Source of the DNA: an uncultured Oscillospiraceae bacterium
Lineage (GTDB): Bacteria; Bacillota; Clostridia; Oscillospirales; Oscillospiraceae
Reading direction: 5' to 3'
NCBI GenBank assembly: GCA_910584285.1
Contig: CAJTYK010000003.1
Span: 58,835 to 122,834, forward strand
Length of the DNA: 64,000 nt
Of this stretch, positions 40,308-47,766 are shown one piece after another (positions within the stretch are counted from its first letter, which is position 1; each line of letters opens with the position of its first letter). The translations under genes and the position numbers were made by a program. The notes beneath the pieces were generated by a model, which worked only from the letters and a program-made list of their open reading frames with translations, was not told the origin of the DNA and did not search any database.

Positions 40308-41084
40308 CTATATCAAATCGGCTCCGACTTTGGACAGGAGGCCGGTTTCCCGCTCCCGCTCCAGCACGTCGCCGTATTTTCCCTTCTGTACGTCCCCGAT
40401 CACCCGTCCCCCGGACATGGTGATCACCCTGCGGCGGAGTATGTTCACATACTGGCTGTCATGGGTGGCCATCACCACCGTAGTACCCCTGCGGTTGATG
40501 TCGTTGAGCAGGTGGAGGGTATCCCAGATGCAGTCATCGTCCAGGTTGGCGGTGATCTCGTCCAGCACCAGGATGGGCGGGCTGGCAATCAGCGCCCGGG
40601 CCAGCTCTACCCGTCGGCACTGCCCGATGGACAGCTCCACCGGGTACTTCTTTTCCACGCCCCTCAGTCCCACCAGACCCAGCACCTTCTTGATCCGCAG
40701 ATCCACCAGCCGGGGGTTCTCCCGGCCAAAGGCGATCTTCACGGCCAGGGCCAGGTTTTCCCCGATGGTTTTTTTCCGGATCAGGGTGGGATCCTGCCAG
40801 ATCTTGCCGAACATCATGGCCGCCCGGTTCCGGCTGAGCTTCAGCATCCAGCCCAGCTCCTTCTCATCGATACAGACCCTGCCCTGGTTGGGCTTTGTCT
40901 CCCCGGTGATCAGGCGCAGCAGGGTACTTTTCCCGGAGCCGCTGGCGCCCACCACAAAGACAAATTCGCCCTGCCGGATGGTGAGGTTCACCTCCTCCAC
41001 ACCCATGTCGATATGTACCGGGCCCTTCCGTCGGCGCTTTGGCTTATAGAATTTTGACACATTTTCCAGTTCAATTGTGGGCAT
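40308..41084 (-). CDS. FtsE-like ABC ATPase without an FtsX partner
   Basis: A 258-aa ATP-binding cassette protein. Walker [15 protein letters not shown]-loop region [13 protein letters not shown], signature [15 protein letters not shown] (the usual LSGGQ with Gly-to-Ile), Walker [13 protein letters not shown] and H-loop MATHDSQYV. Overall it resembles FtsE, with an insertion [14 protein letters not shown] in place of a typical segment and a basic KPKRRRKG stretch near the N-terminus. No permease gene is adjacent; the next gene is a chemoreceptor. A role in division or in another FtsE/X-like signalling system can only be guessed. Confidence 0.8.
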   Translation of the reverse strand: MPTIELENVSKFYKPKRRRKGPVHIDMGVEEVNLTIRQGEFVFVVGASGSGKSTLLRLITGETKPNQGRVCIDEKELGWMLKLSRNRAAMMFGKIWQDPTLIRKKTIGENLALAVKIAFGRENPRLVDLRIKKVLGLVGLRGVEKKYPVELSIGQCRRVELARALIASPPILVLDEITANLDDDCIWDTLHLLNDINRRGTTVVMATHDSQYVNILRRRVITMSGGRVIGDVQKGKYGDVLERERETGLLSKVGADLI

Positions 41085-41133
41085 ACGCTACTCCCCAACG
41101 GCGGGCGAAATTGGCCGGGCCATATACTTCCCA

Positions 41134-41161
41134 TTGAAAAAGGCGAAACTTCTGATATAAT
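41134..41161 (+). promoter_or_regulatory. Promoter of the C39-like peptidase gene
   Basis: TTGAAA (41134-41139), 16 bases, TATAAT (41156-41161) preceded by TGA (extended -10). The leader is about 140 bases and overlaps the divergent promoter. Confidence 0.8.
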
Positions 41162-41214
41162 AACATCATGCCGTCCCGATGAGCCGGCGGCGCTCTCCCA
41201 AAAGGCTGACCAAT

Positions 41215-41220
41215 ATTATA
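41215..41220 (-). promoter_or_regulatory. Extended -10 of the FtsE-like/receptor unit
   Basis: TGCTATAAT on the minus strand, an extended -10 with consensus TATAAT, 131 bases before the FtsE-like start. No good -35 hexamer. Its transcript would overlap that of the divergent promoter by about 40 bases. Confidence 0.55.
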
Positions 41221-41309
41221 GCACAAATTTGTTCCAGAGGGAAGGGCCTTTAATGTCTTTTTTTCGCCCGACCGGGTGGAATTGATTCCCATCGAAAGGA
41301 GGCGGTACA

Positions 41310-42248
41310 GTGCGACGCACCTTTGTCATCCGACATACCAAACGGAATATTGTGCTGGCCTCCCTGCTGGCCCTGCTGTGCATCGGCGCGGCGGAGCTCA
41401 CCGCCTGCCGCTACTTCGAGCCGGAGATCTACGAGCGCATCGTCTCCCCCGTGCGGTACGCCGCCGGGGTGGTGGTGGACACGGGCAAGGCCGGCCTGAA
41501 CGCCGCCGCCCAGTTCTGCCGGGATACGGTGGACAGCCTCTCCCAGTTCGCCTCGGACACGGCGGCCCAGGCCGCCGCCTTCTGGGAGGAGCTCACCGCC
41601 CCAAAGGACGTCCCCAGCCGGTATCGCCCGCCGTCTCGCGGCGATCCCGACATCTCCGCTGAGCCCACCGAGCCCCCCATCACCGAGCTGCGGCGGGAGG
41701 GGAACCGGGAGCTCCTCACCGGCGGCGTGGTGGATATCGTGTACTACTGCCAGTCCGCACCGGAGTGGGCAGATCAGCCCTACGGGACTGACACCATCGG
41801 GCCCTACGGCTGCGGCCCCACGGTCATGGCCATGGCGGTGGCCAGCCTGACGGATATCCCCGCCGACCCGGTCTCCATGGCGGCCTGGGCCGTAGACAAC
41901 GGCCACTGGGCCCGCAAGGGCGGTTCCCGCCACTCCATCATTCAGGGCGCGGCGGCGGCTTTCGGCATTGAGGCCGCCCCCTTCTCCTCCCGGGAGGCAG
42001 CGGATCTGACGGACGCCCTGCGGCAGGGGAAGCTGCTGGTGGCCCTGGTGGGCCCCGGCCACTTCACCGACGGCGGGCACTTTATCCTCCTCCGGGGCGT
42101 CACCGACGACCGCCAGGTGCTGGTGGCAGATCCCAACAGCCCGGAGCGCAGCCTGATGCTCTGGGAGCCCCAGCTCATCCTGGACGAGCTGTCCTCCGCC
42201 CGGGACAACGGCGCGCCCCTCTGGGTGCTGTCCCCACCTAATACTTAA
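41310..42248 (+). CDS. Membrane-anchored C39-like (papain-type) peptidase
   Basis: A 312-aa protein with one N-terminal transmembrane anchor (about 14-34, NIVLASLLALLCIGAA) and an extracytoplasmic helical spacer (40-125). Residues 130-310 form a C39-like peptidase domain: catalytic Cys in PYGCGPTVMAMAV, His in GGHFILLRGV and the Asp/Asn in VLVADPNSPERS. The GTG start at 41310 is backed by AAAGGAGG 7 bases upstream. It is a single-gene unit followed by a strong terminator. Bacteriocin-leader cleavage is unlikely because no ABC exporter is fused or adjacent; a cell-wall or surface-protein role is possible. Confidence 0.85.
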   Translation: MRRTFVIRHTKRNIVLASLLALLCIGAAELTACRYFEPEIYERIVSPVRYAAGVVVDTGKAGLNAAAQFCRDTVDSLSQFASDTAAQAAAFWEELTAPKDVPSRYRPPSRGDPDISAEPTEPPITELRREGNRELLTGGVVDIVYYCQSAPEWADQPYGTDTIGPYGCGPTVMAMAVASLTDIPADPVSMAAWAVDNGHWARKGGSRHSIIQGAAAAFGIEAAPFSSREAADLTDALRQGKLLVALVGPGHFTDGGHFILLRGVTDDRQVLVADPNSPERSLMLWEPQLILDELSSARDNGAPLWVLSPPNT

Positions 42249-42261
42249 ACCTTTTCACGGA

Positions 42262-42291
42262 ATATCGGCCCGGCGTCCACCGGGCCGATAT
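42262..42291. other. Hairpin after the C39-like gene
   Basis: ATATCGGCCCGG and its complement, 12-bp stem with a 6-base loop, not followed by T residues. Its sequence closely matches the cheR-cheB hairpin (CCGGGCCGAT core). Confidence 0.5.
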
Positions 42292-42297
42292 GGTCGC

Positions 42298-42337
42298 CTG
42301 CGCACCCTCCTTTCGGCAGGGTGCGCAGGTTTCTTTT
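42298..42337 (+). terminator. Terminator of the C39-like gene
   Basis: CTGCGCACCCT and complement (11 bp, 9-base loop) followed by GTTTCTTTT. On the other strand it touches the stop codon of the FliT-like gene. Confidence 0.88.
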
Positions 42338-42752
42338 ATCCCTGCAGACCGTTGGGCTGGGAGGCGGCATTCGCCCGCCCCAGCCGCTGGTTCAGCACCT
42401 TGTCCAGCTCTATAATCTGATTGAGCCGGCGGCGGTTGGCCGCCACCTGTTCACACAGCAGCTGCTGGGCTCGTTCCTCCGGCTGGGCCGGGGGGCCTCC
42501 GTTCAGCATAGCGGCCAGGGCGGCGGCCTCGTCTCCCCCGCTCAGGGCCTCCAGCTGCTCCCGGATGGCCTGATCCGCGGCGCGGAGCTTATCCAGCGGC
42601 TCCTCCCGCATCCCCACCAGCATCTGCATACTCACCTGGTCGTTGCGGTCGATGGCCTGCCCCAACTGCCGGGTGAGATCCTCCACCTCGTTGAGCAGGT
42701 TGCCCGTCCGCTTCATCTGTACCAGGGCGTCCATTACTATTTTCTCCGTCAT
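42336..42752 (-). CDS. FliT-like flagellar protein
   Basis: A 138-aa all-helical protein directly behind fliS (4-base ATGA-type overlap), the place of fliT in Bacillota. Heptad-like leucine spacing appears in MKRTGNLLNEVEDLTRQLGQ and ANRRRLNQIIELDKVLNQRL. FliT acts as a chaperone for FliD; sequence conservation is poor, so the name rests largely on position, size and helicity. Confidence 0.65.
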   Translation of the reverse strand: MTEKIVMDALVQMKRTGNLLNEVEDLTRQLGQAIDRNDQVSMQMLVGMREEPLDKLRAADQAIREQLEALSGGDEAAALAAMLNGGPPAQPEERAQQLLCEQVAANRRRLNQIIELDKVLNQRLGRANAASQPNGLQG

Positions 42753-43153
42753 GCCTGCCCTCCGGCGTCCTGGCCCTGCTCCTCGGCCTTCTGGGCCTCC
42801 CGGAAGGAATCCCGCAGCTCGCCCACCATGGTTTTCACCCGATCCAGCTCGGTCTTATTCCGGCCTGCCTTCACCCGGTTCAACTCGAAGCAGAAATAGT
42901 CGTACAGGCGGTTCAGATTCCGGCTGATGGGGTACTGCATATCCAGGGTGTCGTCCAGGTAGTGGATGATATCCAGCCCCCGATCCACGCTGGCCTCAAA
43001 CAGGCCGTAGTCCTTCTTGTCCAGGGCCAGGCCCGCCCGGAACAGCCGCTTTACCAGCTCATCGTACAACAGCAGCAGCAGCTCGGCGGGGGACATCTCG
43101 TTGATGCCCTGCTCCTGATACCCCTGATACCCCTGGTAGCCTTTGCGATCCAT
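42749..43153 (-). CDS. fliS: Flagellin export chaperone FliS
   Basis: A 134-aa four-helix chaperone that prevents early polymerisation of flagellin. Clear family features: SPAELLLLLYDELVKRLFRAG, LDIIHYLDDTLDM and ISRNLNRLYDYFCFELNRV. The N-terminus has an unusual short YQGYQGYQEQG repeat where many FliS proteins have a Tyr-rich segment. Located 25 bases behind fliD in the fliD-fliS-fliT-like order. Confidence 0.96.
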   Translation of the reverse strand: MDRKGYQGYQGYQEQGINEMSPAELLLLLYDELVKRLFRAGLALDKKDYGLFEASVDRGLDIIHYLDDTLDMQYPISRNLNRLYDYFCFELNRVKAGRNKTELDRVKTMVGELRDSFREAQKAEEQGQDAGGQA

Positions 43154-43178
43154 GCTTGACTCCTTCTTGGTCTGTGAT

Positions 43179-46022
43179 TTAGTAGCCGCTGGAACCGCCC
43201 ATCAGGCCCATAAAGGCGGAGCTCTGAGAGTTCATTTCGGCAATGAGCTGCTCCAGGCGGCTGAACTGGGTGGTGTACCGGTCGATCTGGCTGGCCATCT
43301 TGGTCTGCCAGCGGTCGATCTGGTTGTCGATGTTGTCGATCTGGCTCTTGAGGCTGTTGTTGTTCAGCGAGGTGTAGGCTTTCATGGAGCCAGCCCGCTG
43401 GATCAGCACGCCCTTGGGCTCGCCGGTGGTCTTGACGTAGGTGTTCAGCGTGTTCTGCATCCGGGTCATCAGCCCGTCGCTGGCGGAGCCGCCCTCCTTG
43501 GACTTGGTGAAGGCGTTCTTCACCTTGTCCGGGTCGCTCTCCAGGGCAGCGCGCAGCTTATCCTCGTCCAGGGACAGGGTGGTCATGCCGTTGCTGTAGC
43601 TGGTGCCGATGCCGATCTCCCGGAGGGTCTGGCCGTCGGTGCCGCCCGGGGCGATGGCGGACAGCAGCTTGCTGTACATACTGGACAGATCGGTGTTCCC
43701 GAACAGGATACCCTGCTTGGCCTTCTCGTTGTAGGCCTTCAGCTCGCTCTCGGAGTATTTCTCCTCCTCCTCGGCGGTGAGGGGCTCATACTTGGCGCCG
43801 TTGGAGTTCTGGGCGGGCAGGGTGGAGTACTGGTTCTTGATCTCGGTGGCCATCTCGTTGTAGTCGTCCACGAACTGCCGGATGGTCTCCACGATCTTGT
43901 CGGAATCGGTGGTGGTGTTGAAGGTGATGGCCTCGTAAGCGTTGCCGTCCTTGTCGGGGGCGTTCTTCCCATCCACGTTGAAGGTGCCCTTCACATTGAC
44001 GGTGAGGCCGTCGATGTCGAAGCTGTTGGAGCTGCGGGTCAGGTTCTTAAACTGCTTGCCGTTGATGGTCACGTCCATGATGGCGTCCTGGCCTTCGGTG
44101 TACTGCTTCTCGATCTTGCCAAACAAATCTTGGGCAATGCCCTCGCCATAGTCAAACTCCACCCGGTTGCCGTCCTTGTCGGTGACCTTCAGGGCGTTGG
44201 TCTTCTCGTCATAGGACGCGGTGTAGCCCTTGTCCTTCATCGCCGTGTTCAGACGATCCGCCAGCATCTGGAAGGTGGTGCCGGTGCCCTTGTCCGCCTC
44301 GCCCTTCCAGGCCGCCACCTTGAAGGAATCGTCGCCGATCTTGATCTCGAACTTTCCGTCGCCATAGTTGGCGCTGGCGTAGTCGCTCCCCAAAATGTCG
44401 CGGATCAGGGTGTCTTTTTTCACAGAAGGGGCCGAATCAAACAGCTCCTTGGCCATCCCGCCGAACTCGATCTTGCCGTTGGCCCCGGTCTCGGTGGCGG
44501 TGAACTTGAACTCGTTGGTCAGCTTGGAGTAGCTCACCTTCACCCCCGCCTCGGCGCTGGAGTTGATGGAGTTCATCAGGCTCTCCAGGGTGGTGTCCTT
44601 GGTGACGTTGATGTTGGCGTCGTTGATGGTGAAATTATACAGGAACTCGCCGTCGCTGTTCACCCGGTAATATTTGTCGTCGTCAGCCTTGGCCACCCGG
44701 TTGCCCTTGCTGTCCACGGAATACTTGCCGTCGGAGCTGGTCTTGACGTCGCCCTCCGCCTTCACCTTCTCCGCCTTGTCAAAGAAGTCCTCCCCCATCA
44801 GCTCGGACAGCTTCTTGCCGGTGTTGACATAGTTGGTGTTGTCCTCGGTGAAGCCCAGGGCCTTCATGGCGGTGCCGCCCAGGGCCAGGGTGTTGCCGCC
44901 GTCTTTCCCGGTGGGGGTGAGGGACAGCCGGATGGGGCCGTCCTGCTTCATCGGATCCACCGGCTCCTGCTTCACTTCAATCTTGCCCGCGCCGAACGCC
45001 TTTTCCAACTGCGTATTCAGCGACTCCACAAACCCATCGTTGGTAACATTGCCATTGGCGTCCTTAGCGGCGTTTTTCAGCACCTCGTCCATGCTGATCT
45101 TCTTGGTGGTGCCGTTGAAGGTGACGCCCAGCTCCTTCCCCTCCAGGTACTCGCTGGTGGTCATATCCTCGTTTACCCAATCGGTGTCATAGGTGGTGCT
45201 GATGGTGGTGTCCCCGGCGCTAACGCCCAGGGTGCTTTTCATATTGTCGGACACGCTGCCCACGGTGACCTTATTCCCCTTACCCAGCATATCCTTGAAG
45301 GAGATTTTGCCGTCCTCATACACCGCCTGAACGGCCTTGTCGGCGGTGGTGGTCTCCTGGAAGCCCTTATCGGTGTAGCTGTAGGTCACATCAGCCAGCT
45401 TCTGGTTGATCATATCCGCCAGCTCCTGGCCGCTCTTGGGCAGATCCTCCAGCTCGTCGAAGCTGATGTCGAAGGAGGCACCCTGGGTGCCGGAGCCGTA
45501 CTGGATGGACATGGCGCCGGAGATGTTGCTGACGCTCATGGCCGCGCCCAGATCCAGCCCCTTGGCGGCCTCAATGCCGTTGACCTCGCCGTTGAACTTG
45601 CCGCCCAGACCGGACACGGTGTAGGTGGCGGCCTTGGCCATCTGCTTCACGGCGTTGATCTTGATGTCGCTGGAGGTCTTGCCGCTGGCGCTGATCTTGT
45701 CCTTGTAGGTGCCGTTGACGGCGGTGGTCACCGCGTTGTTGAAGAAGCTGGCGCTGAGCAGGTTGGTCTTGGAGGAGTAGGAGGTATACTTGGTGTTGAA
45801 GTTCACCGCCTTGTCGATGATGCTGCGGTACGCCTCCTGCTGCCACTCCACCTTGGTGCGCTTCTTCACCAGGTTCTGGATCTTCAGCTTGATGCCGGAC
45901 ACGGCGTTCTCGATCATGGACTCGGTGTCCATACCGCTGGCCAGACCGGACAGGACGTTGCGGTTGCCATAGATACTGTTCATGTTGTAACTGCTGTTGC
46001 TCAAACTGGTAATGGATGCCAT
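43179..46022 (-). CDS. fliD: Filament cap protein FliD (HAP2), enlarged
   Basis: A 947-aa secreted cap protein that guides flagellin folding at the filament tip. N-terminal core: SGLASGMDTESMIENAVSGIK with KRTKVEWQQEAYRSIIDK; C-terminal core: GTDGQTLREIGIGTSYSNG, SDGLMTRMQNTLNTYVKTTGEPKG and a final coiled coil with IDNQIDRWQTKMASQIDRY. The middle, about 250-620, is an expanded variable region with repeated KVTDKDGNRV-like strands. Typical FliD is 450-650 aa. ATG at 46022 with AAAGGAGCGG; transcription from a sigma-D promoter. Confidence 0.95.
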   Translation of the reverse strand: MASITSLSNSSYNMNSIYGNRNVLSGLASGMDTESMIENAVSGIKLKIQNLVKKRTKVEWQQEAYRSIIDKAVNFNTKYTSYSSKTNLLSASFFNNAVTTAVNGTYKDKISASGKTSSDIKINAVKQMAKAATYTVSGLGGKFNGEVNGIEAAKGLDLGAAMSVSNISGAMSIQYGSGTQGASFDISFDELEDLPKSGQELADMINQKLADVTYSYTDKGFQETTTADKAVQAVYEDGKISFKDMLGKGNKVTVGSVSDNMKSTLGVSAGDTTISTTYDTDWVNEDMTTSEYLEGKELGVTFNGTTKKISMDEVLKNAAKDANGNVTNDGFVESLNTQLEKAFGAGKIEVKQEPVDPMKQDGPIRLSLTPTGKDGGNTLALGGTAMKALGFTEDNTNYVNTGKKLSELMGEDFFDKAEKVKAEGDVKTSSDGKYSVDSKGNRVAKADDDKYYRVNSDGEFLYNFTINDANINVTKDTTLESLMNSINSSAEAGVKVSYSKLTNEFKFTATETGANGKIEFGGMAKELFDSAPSVKKDTLIRDILGSDYASANYGDGKFEIKIGDDSFKVAAWKGEADKGTGTTFQMLADRLNTAMKDKGYTASYDEKTNALKVTDKDGNRVEFDYGEGIAQDLFGKIEKQYTEGQDAIMDVTINGKQFKNLTRSSNSFDIDGLTVNVKGTFNVDGKNAPDKDGNAYEAITFNTTTDSDKIVETIRQFVDDYNEMATEIKNQYSTLPAQNSNGAKYEPLTAEEEEKYSESELKAYNEKAKQGILFGNTDLSSMYSKLLSAIAPGGTDGQTLREIGIGTSYSNGMTTLSLDEDKLRAALESDPDKVKNAFTKSKEGGSASDGLMTRMQNTLNTYVKTTGEPKGVLIQRAGSMKAYTSLNNNSLKSQIDNIDNQIDRWQTKMASQIDRYTTQFSRLEQLIAEMNSQSSAFMGLMGGSSGY

Positions 46023-46135
46023 GCTGAAACCGCTCCTTTCTGCAAACTCCAGAGACAGTGAACCTGTCCGAAGCATATCCGGGGGATATTTTTAAAAAAA
46101 TTTTCAGAGTTTTTTTGTTCTACCTCTGTTCTTTT

Positions 46136-46162
46136 TTATCGACCTGTAGTATAGTAAACTTA
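46136..46162 (-). promoter_or_regulatory. Sigma-D promoter of fliD operon
   Basis: On the minus strand TAAG (46162-46159), 15 bases, GTCGATAA (46143-46136), a one-mismatch sigma-28 -10. The leader to fliD is about 107 bases. Confidence 0.8.
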
Positions 46163-46211
46163 AGGCTTTTCCCCAAGTTTTTGTATTCCGCTAATAGGGA
46201 GGGAACCATCC

Positions 46212-47027
46212 TTGACGCAAATTATCACCGTTACCAATCAAAAGGGCGGCGTGGGCAAGACTACCACCGCCTCCTCGCTGATCTGCGGCCTGCATCAGCG
46301 GGGCGCCAGGGTTCTGGGTATCGATCTGGATCCCCAGGGCAATCTGGGCTTCAACCTGGGCCTTGACATCGGCTCGGGCAGCACCGTTTACGACGTGCTT
46401 CAGGGAACCTGTCCCATTGAGGCCGCCATCCAGTCCACCGAATACGGCGACGTGCTGCCCTCGGACATCATGCTGTCCGCCGCAGAGGTGGGCTTCACCG
46501 CCCCCCGCCGGGAGTTCATGCTGGACGAGCAGTTGGCCGGCCTGCGGGATCGGTATGACTTCATCGTCATTGATACGCCCCCCGCCCTGAATATTCTCAC
46601 CGTCAACGCCTATGTGGCCTCCGATGGCCTCATTGTGCCCATGGAGGCGGAGGTGCTCAGCCTGGTGGGCATCACCCAGCTCCAGGAGACTATCGAGACG
46701 GTGCGGGCCACCTTCAATCCCCACCTGAAGGTGCTGGGCATCCTGATCAACAAGTTCAACGGCCGCCTCACCCTGTCCAAGGATATCCTGGAGCTGGCCC
46801 AGGAGGTGGCGGAGCAGCTGGGCAGCAAGGTGTTCGAGGCCAAGATCCACCGGGGGGTGGGCGTGGCCATGGCCCCCGCCCACGGCCAGACCGTGCTGAC
46901 CTACCAGCCCGACTCCCGCCCCGCCCAGGACTTCCAGGACATCATCGACGCGGTGGCCGGGGATCGCTTCCCCAGGCCCAAGCCCAAATCCAGGCTGAGG
47001 TATATCTCCCAGCTGTTCAACAGCTGA
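46212..47027 (+). CDS. ParA/Soj-family ATPase
   Basis: A 271-aa P-loop ATPase. Walker A QKGGVGKTTTASSL with the signature lysine, LGIDLDPQGNLGFNLG (A') and FIVIDTPPALNILTVNAY (Walker B) place it with ParA/Soj-type positioning proteins and not with MinD/FlhG, which carry a C-terminal amphipathic helix. The start is TTG at 46212 behind GGGAGGG. It is divergent from fliD and 44 bases ahead of a ComFB gene; no ParB is seen. ParA-type proteins position chemotaxis arrays or flagella in other bacteria (ParC, PpfA), so a similar role is plausible here. Confidence 0.88.
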   Translation: MTQIITVTNQKGGVGKTTTASSLICGLHQRGARVLGIDLDPQGNLGFNLGLDIGSGSTVYDVLQGTCPIEAAIQSTEYGDVLPSDIMLSAAEVGFTAPRREFMLDEQLAGLRDRYDFIVIDTPPALNILTVNAYVASDGLIVPMEAEVLSLVGITQLQETIETVRATFNPHLKVLGILINKFNGRLTLSKDILELAQEVAEQLGSKVFEAKIHRGVGVAMAPAHGQTVLTYQPDSRPAQDFQDIIDAVAGDRFPRPKPKSRLRYISQLFNS

Positions 47028-47071
47028 ACCAGCCACCCCATCGGAAATTTTTGTAAGGAGAATCTGCTATT

Positions 47072-47713
47072 ATGGCCAAGGACAACAAAACCAGCAAGAC
47101 CGCGCGGGTGATGAACCTGCTGAGCAAGAAGCCCGATCCCGCCGCCCCCGCCGCCGGGGAGGAGACCCCCGCCCCGGCCGCTCCCGCGGCCCCCGTGCCG
47201 CCCATCGTCACCTCCATGGCGCCGGACGCCGCCGTCTCCGTTCAGATCCGCAACGCCCTGGAGGACGCCCTGGAGGACGAGCTGGGCCTTCAGCAGCCCG
47301 CCGCGCCCCAGCCGGAACCCGTCCCGGAACCGGAGCCCGTCCAGCAGCAGCCCGCACCCCAGCCGGAGCCGGAGCCCGTCCGGGCAGCGGAGCCCGCCCC
47401 CATCCCCGAGGGATCCCATTTTAAGGAGCCTCTGGTGCCGGAGAATCCCGGCTACATCAACGTGATGCAGGTGCTGGTGGAGGAAAAAGCCCCCAAGTAT
47501 ATCCAGATGTTCGGTCTGTGTCAGTGCGAACGGTGCCTGGCGGACGTAAAGGCCTATACCCTGAACCATCTGCCCTCCAAGTACGTGGTGATTGAGAAGG
47601 GGGATCTGATCCCCCGGCTCACCGTCTACGAGGGCAAGTTCACCAGCGACGTCACCGCCCAGCTGCTCCAGGCCTGCAAGGTGGTCATGGAGCGGCCCCA
47701 CCATGGCCGCTGA
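47072..47713 (+). CDS. ComFB-domain protein
   Basis: A 213-aa protein: residues 1-120 are Ala/Pro/Glu-rich and disordered (PAPQPEPEPVRAAEPAP), and residues 125-213 form a ComFB domain with YINVMQVLVEEKAPKYIQMF, CQCERCLADVKAYTLN and LPSKYVV. The CxxC and neighbouring Cys may bind zinc. ComFB proteins are reported as cyclic-di-nucleotide-binding in cyanobacteria and found near motility genes in Bacillota; function here is open. It forms a two-gene unit with the ParA-like ATPase. Confidence 0.85.
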   Translation: MAKDNKTSKTARVMNLLSKKPDPAAPAAGEETPAPAAPAAPVPPIVTSMAPDAAVSVQIRNALEDALEDELGLQQPAAPQPEPVPEPEPVQQQPAPQPEPEPVRAAEPAPIPEGSHFKEPLVPENPGYINVMQVLVEEKAPKYIQMFGLCQCERCLADVKAYTLNHLPSKYVVIEKGDLIPRLTVYEGKFTSDVTAQLLQACKVVMERPHHGR

Positions 47714-47727
47714 GCCACTCCAACTCA

Positions 47728-47763
47728 AAAACTCCGGCAGGCTGCGCCTGCCGGAGTTTTTTT
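47728..47763. terminator. Bidirectional terminator between ComFB and EAL/HDOD genes
   Basis: A 15-bp stem AAAACTCCGGCAGGC with its complement and a TGC loop; T-run on both strands (TTTTTTT on plus, TTTTGAG on minus). It ends the long fla/che operon. Confidence 0.93.
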
Positions 47764-47766
47764 CAG

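Noticed and set aside
42284..42291. GCCGATAT resembling a sigma-D -10 element
   Set aside because: It is one arm of a 12-bp hairpin, the complementary strand shows the same motif, and no -35 or correctly placed gene goes with it.
43143..46061. 972-aa plus-strand ORF opposite fliD
   Set aside because: Shadow of fliD; no domain, no initiation signals.
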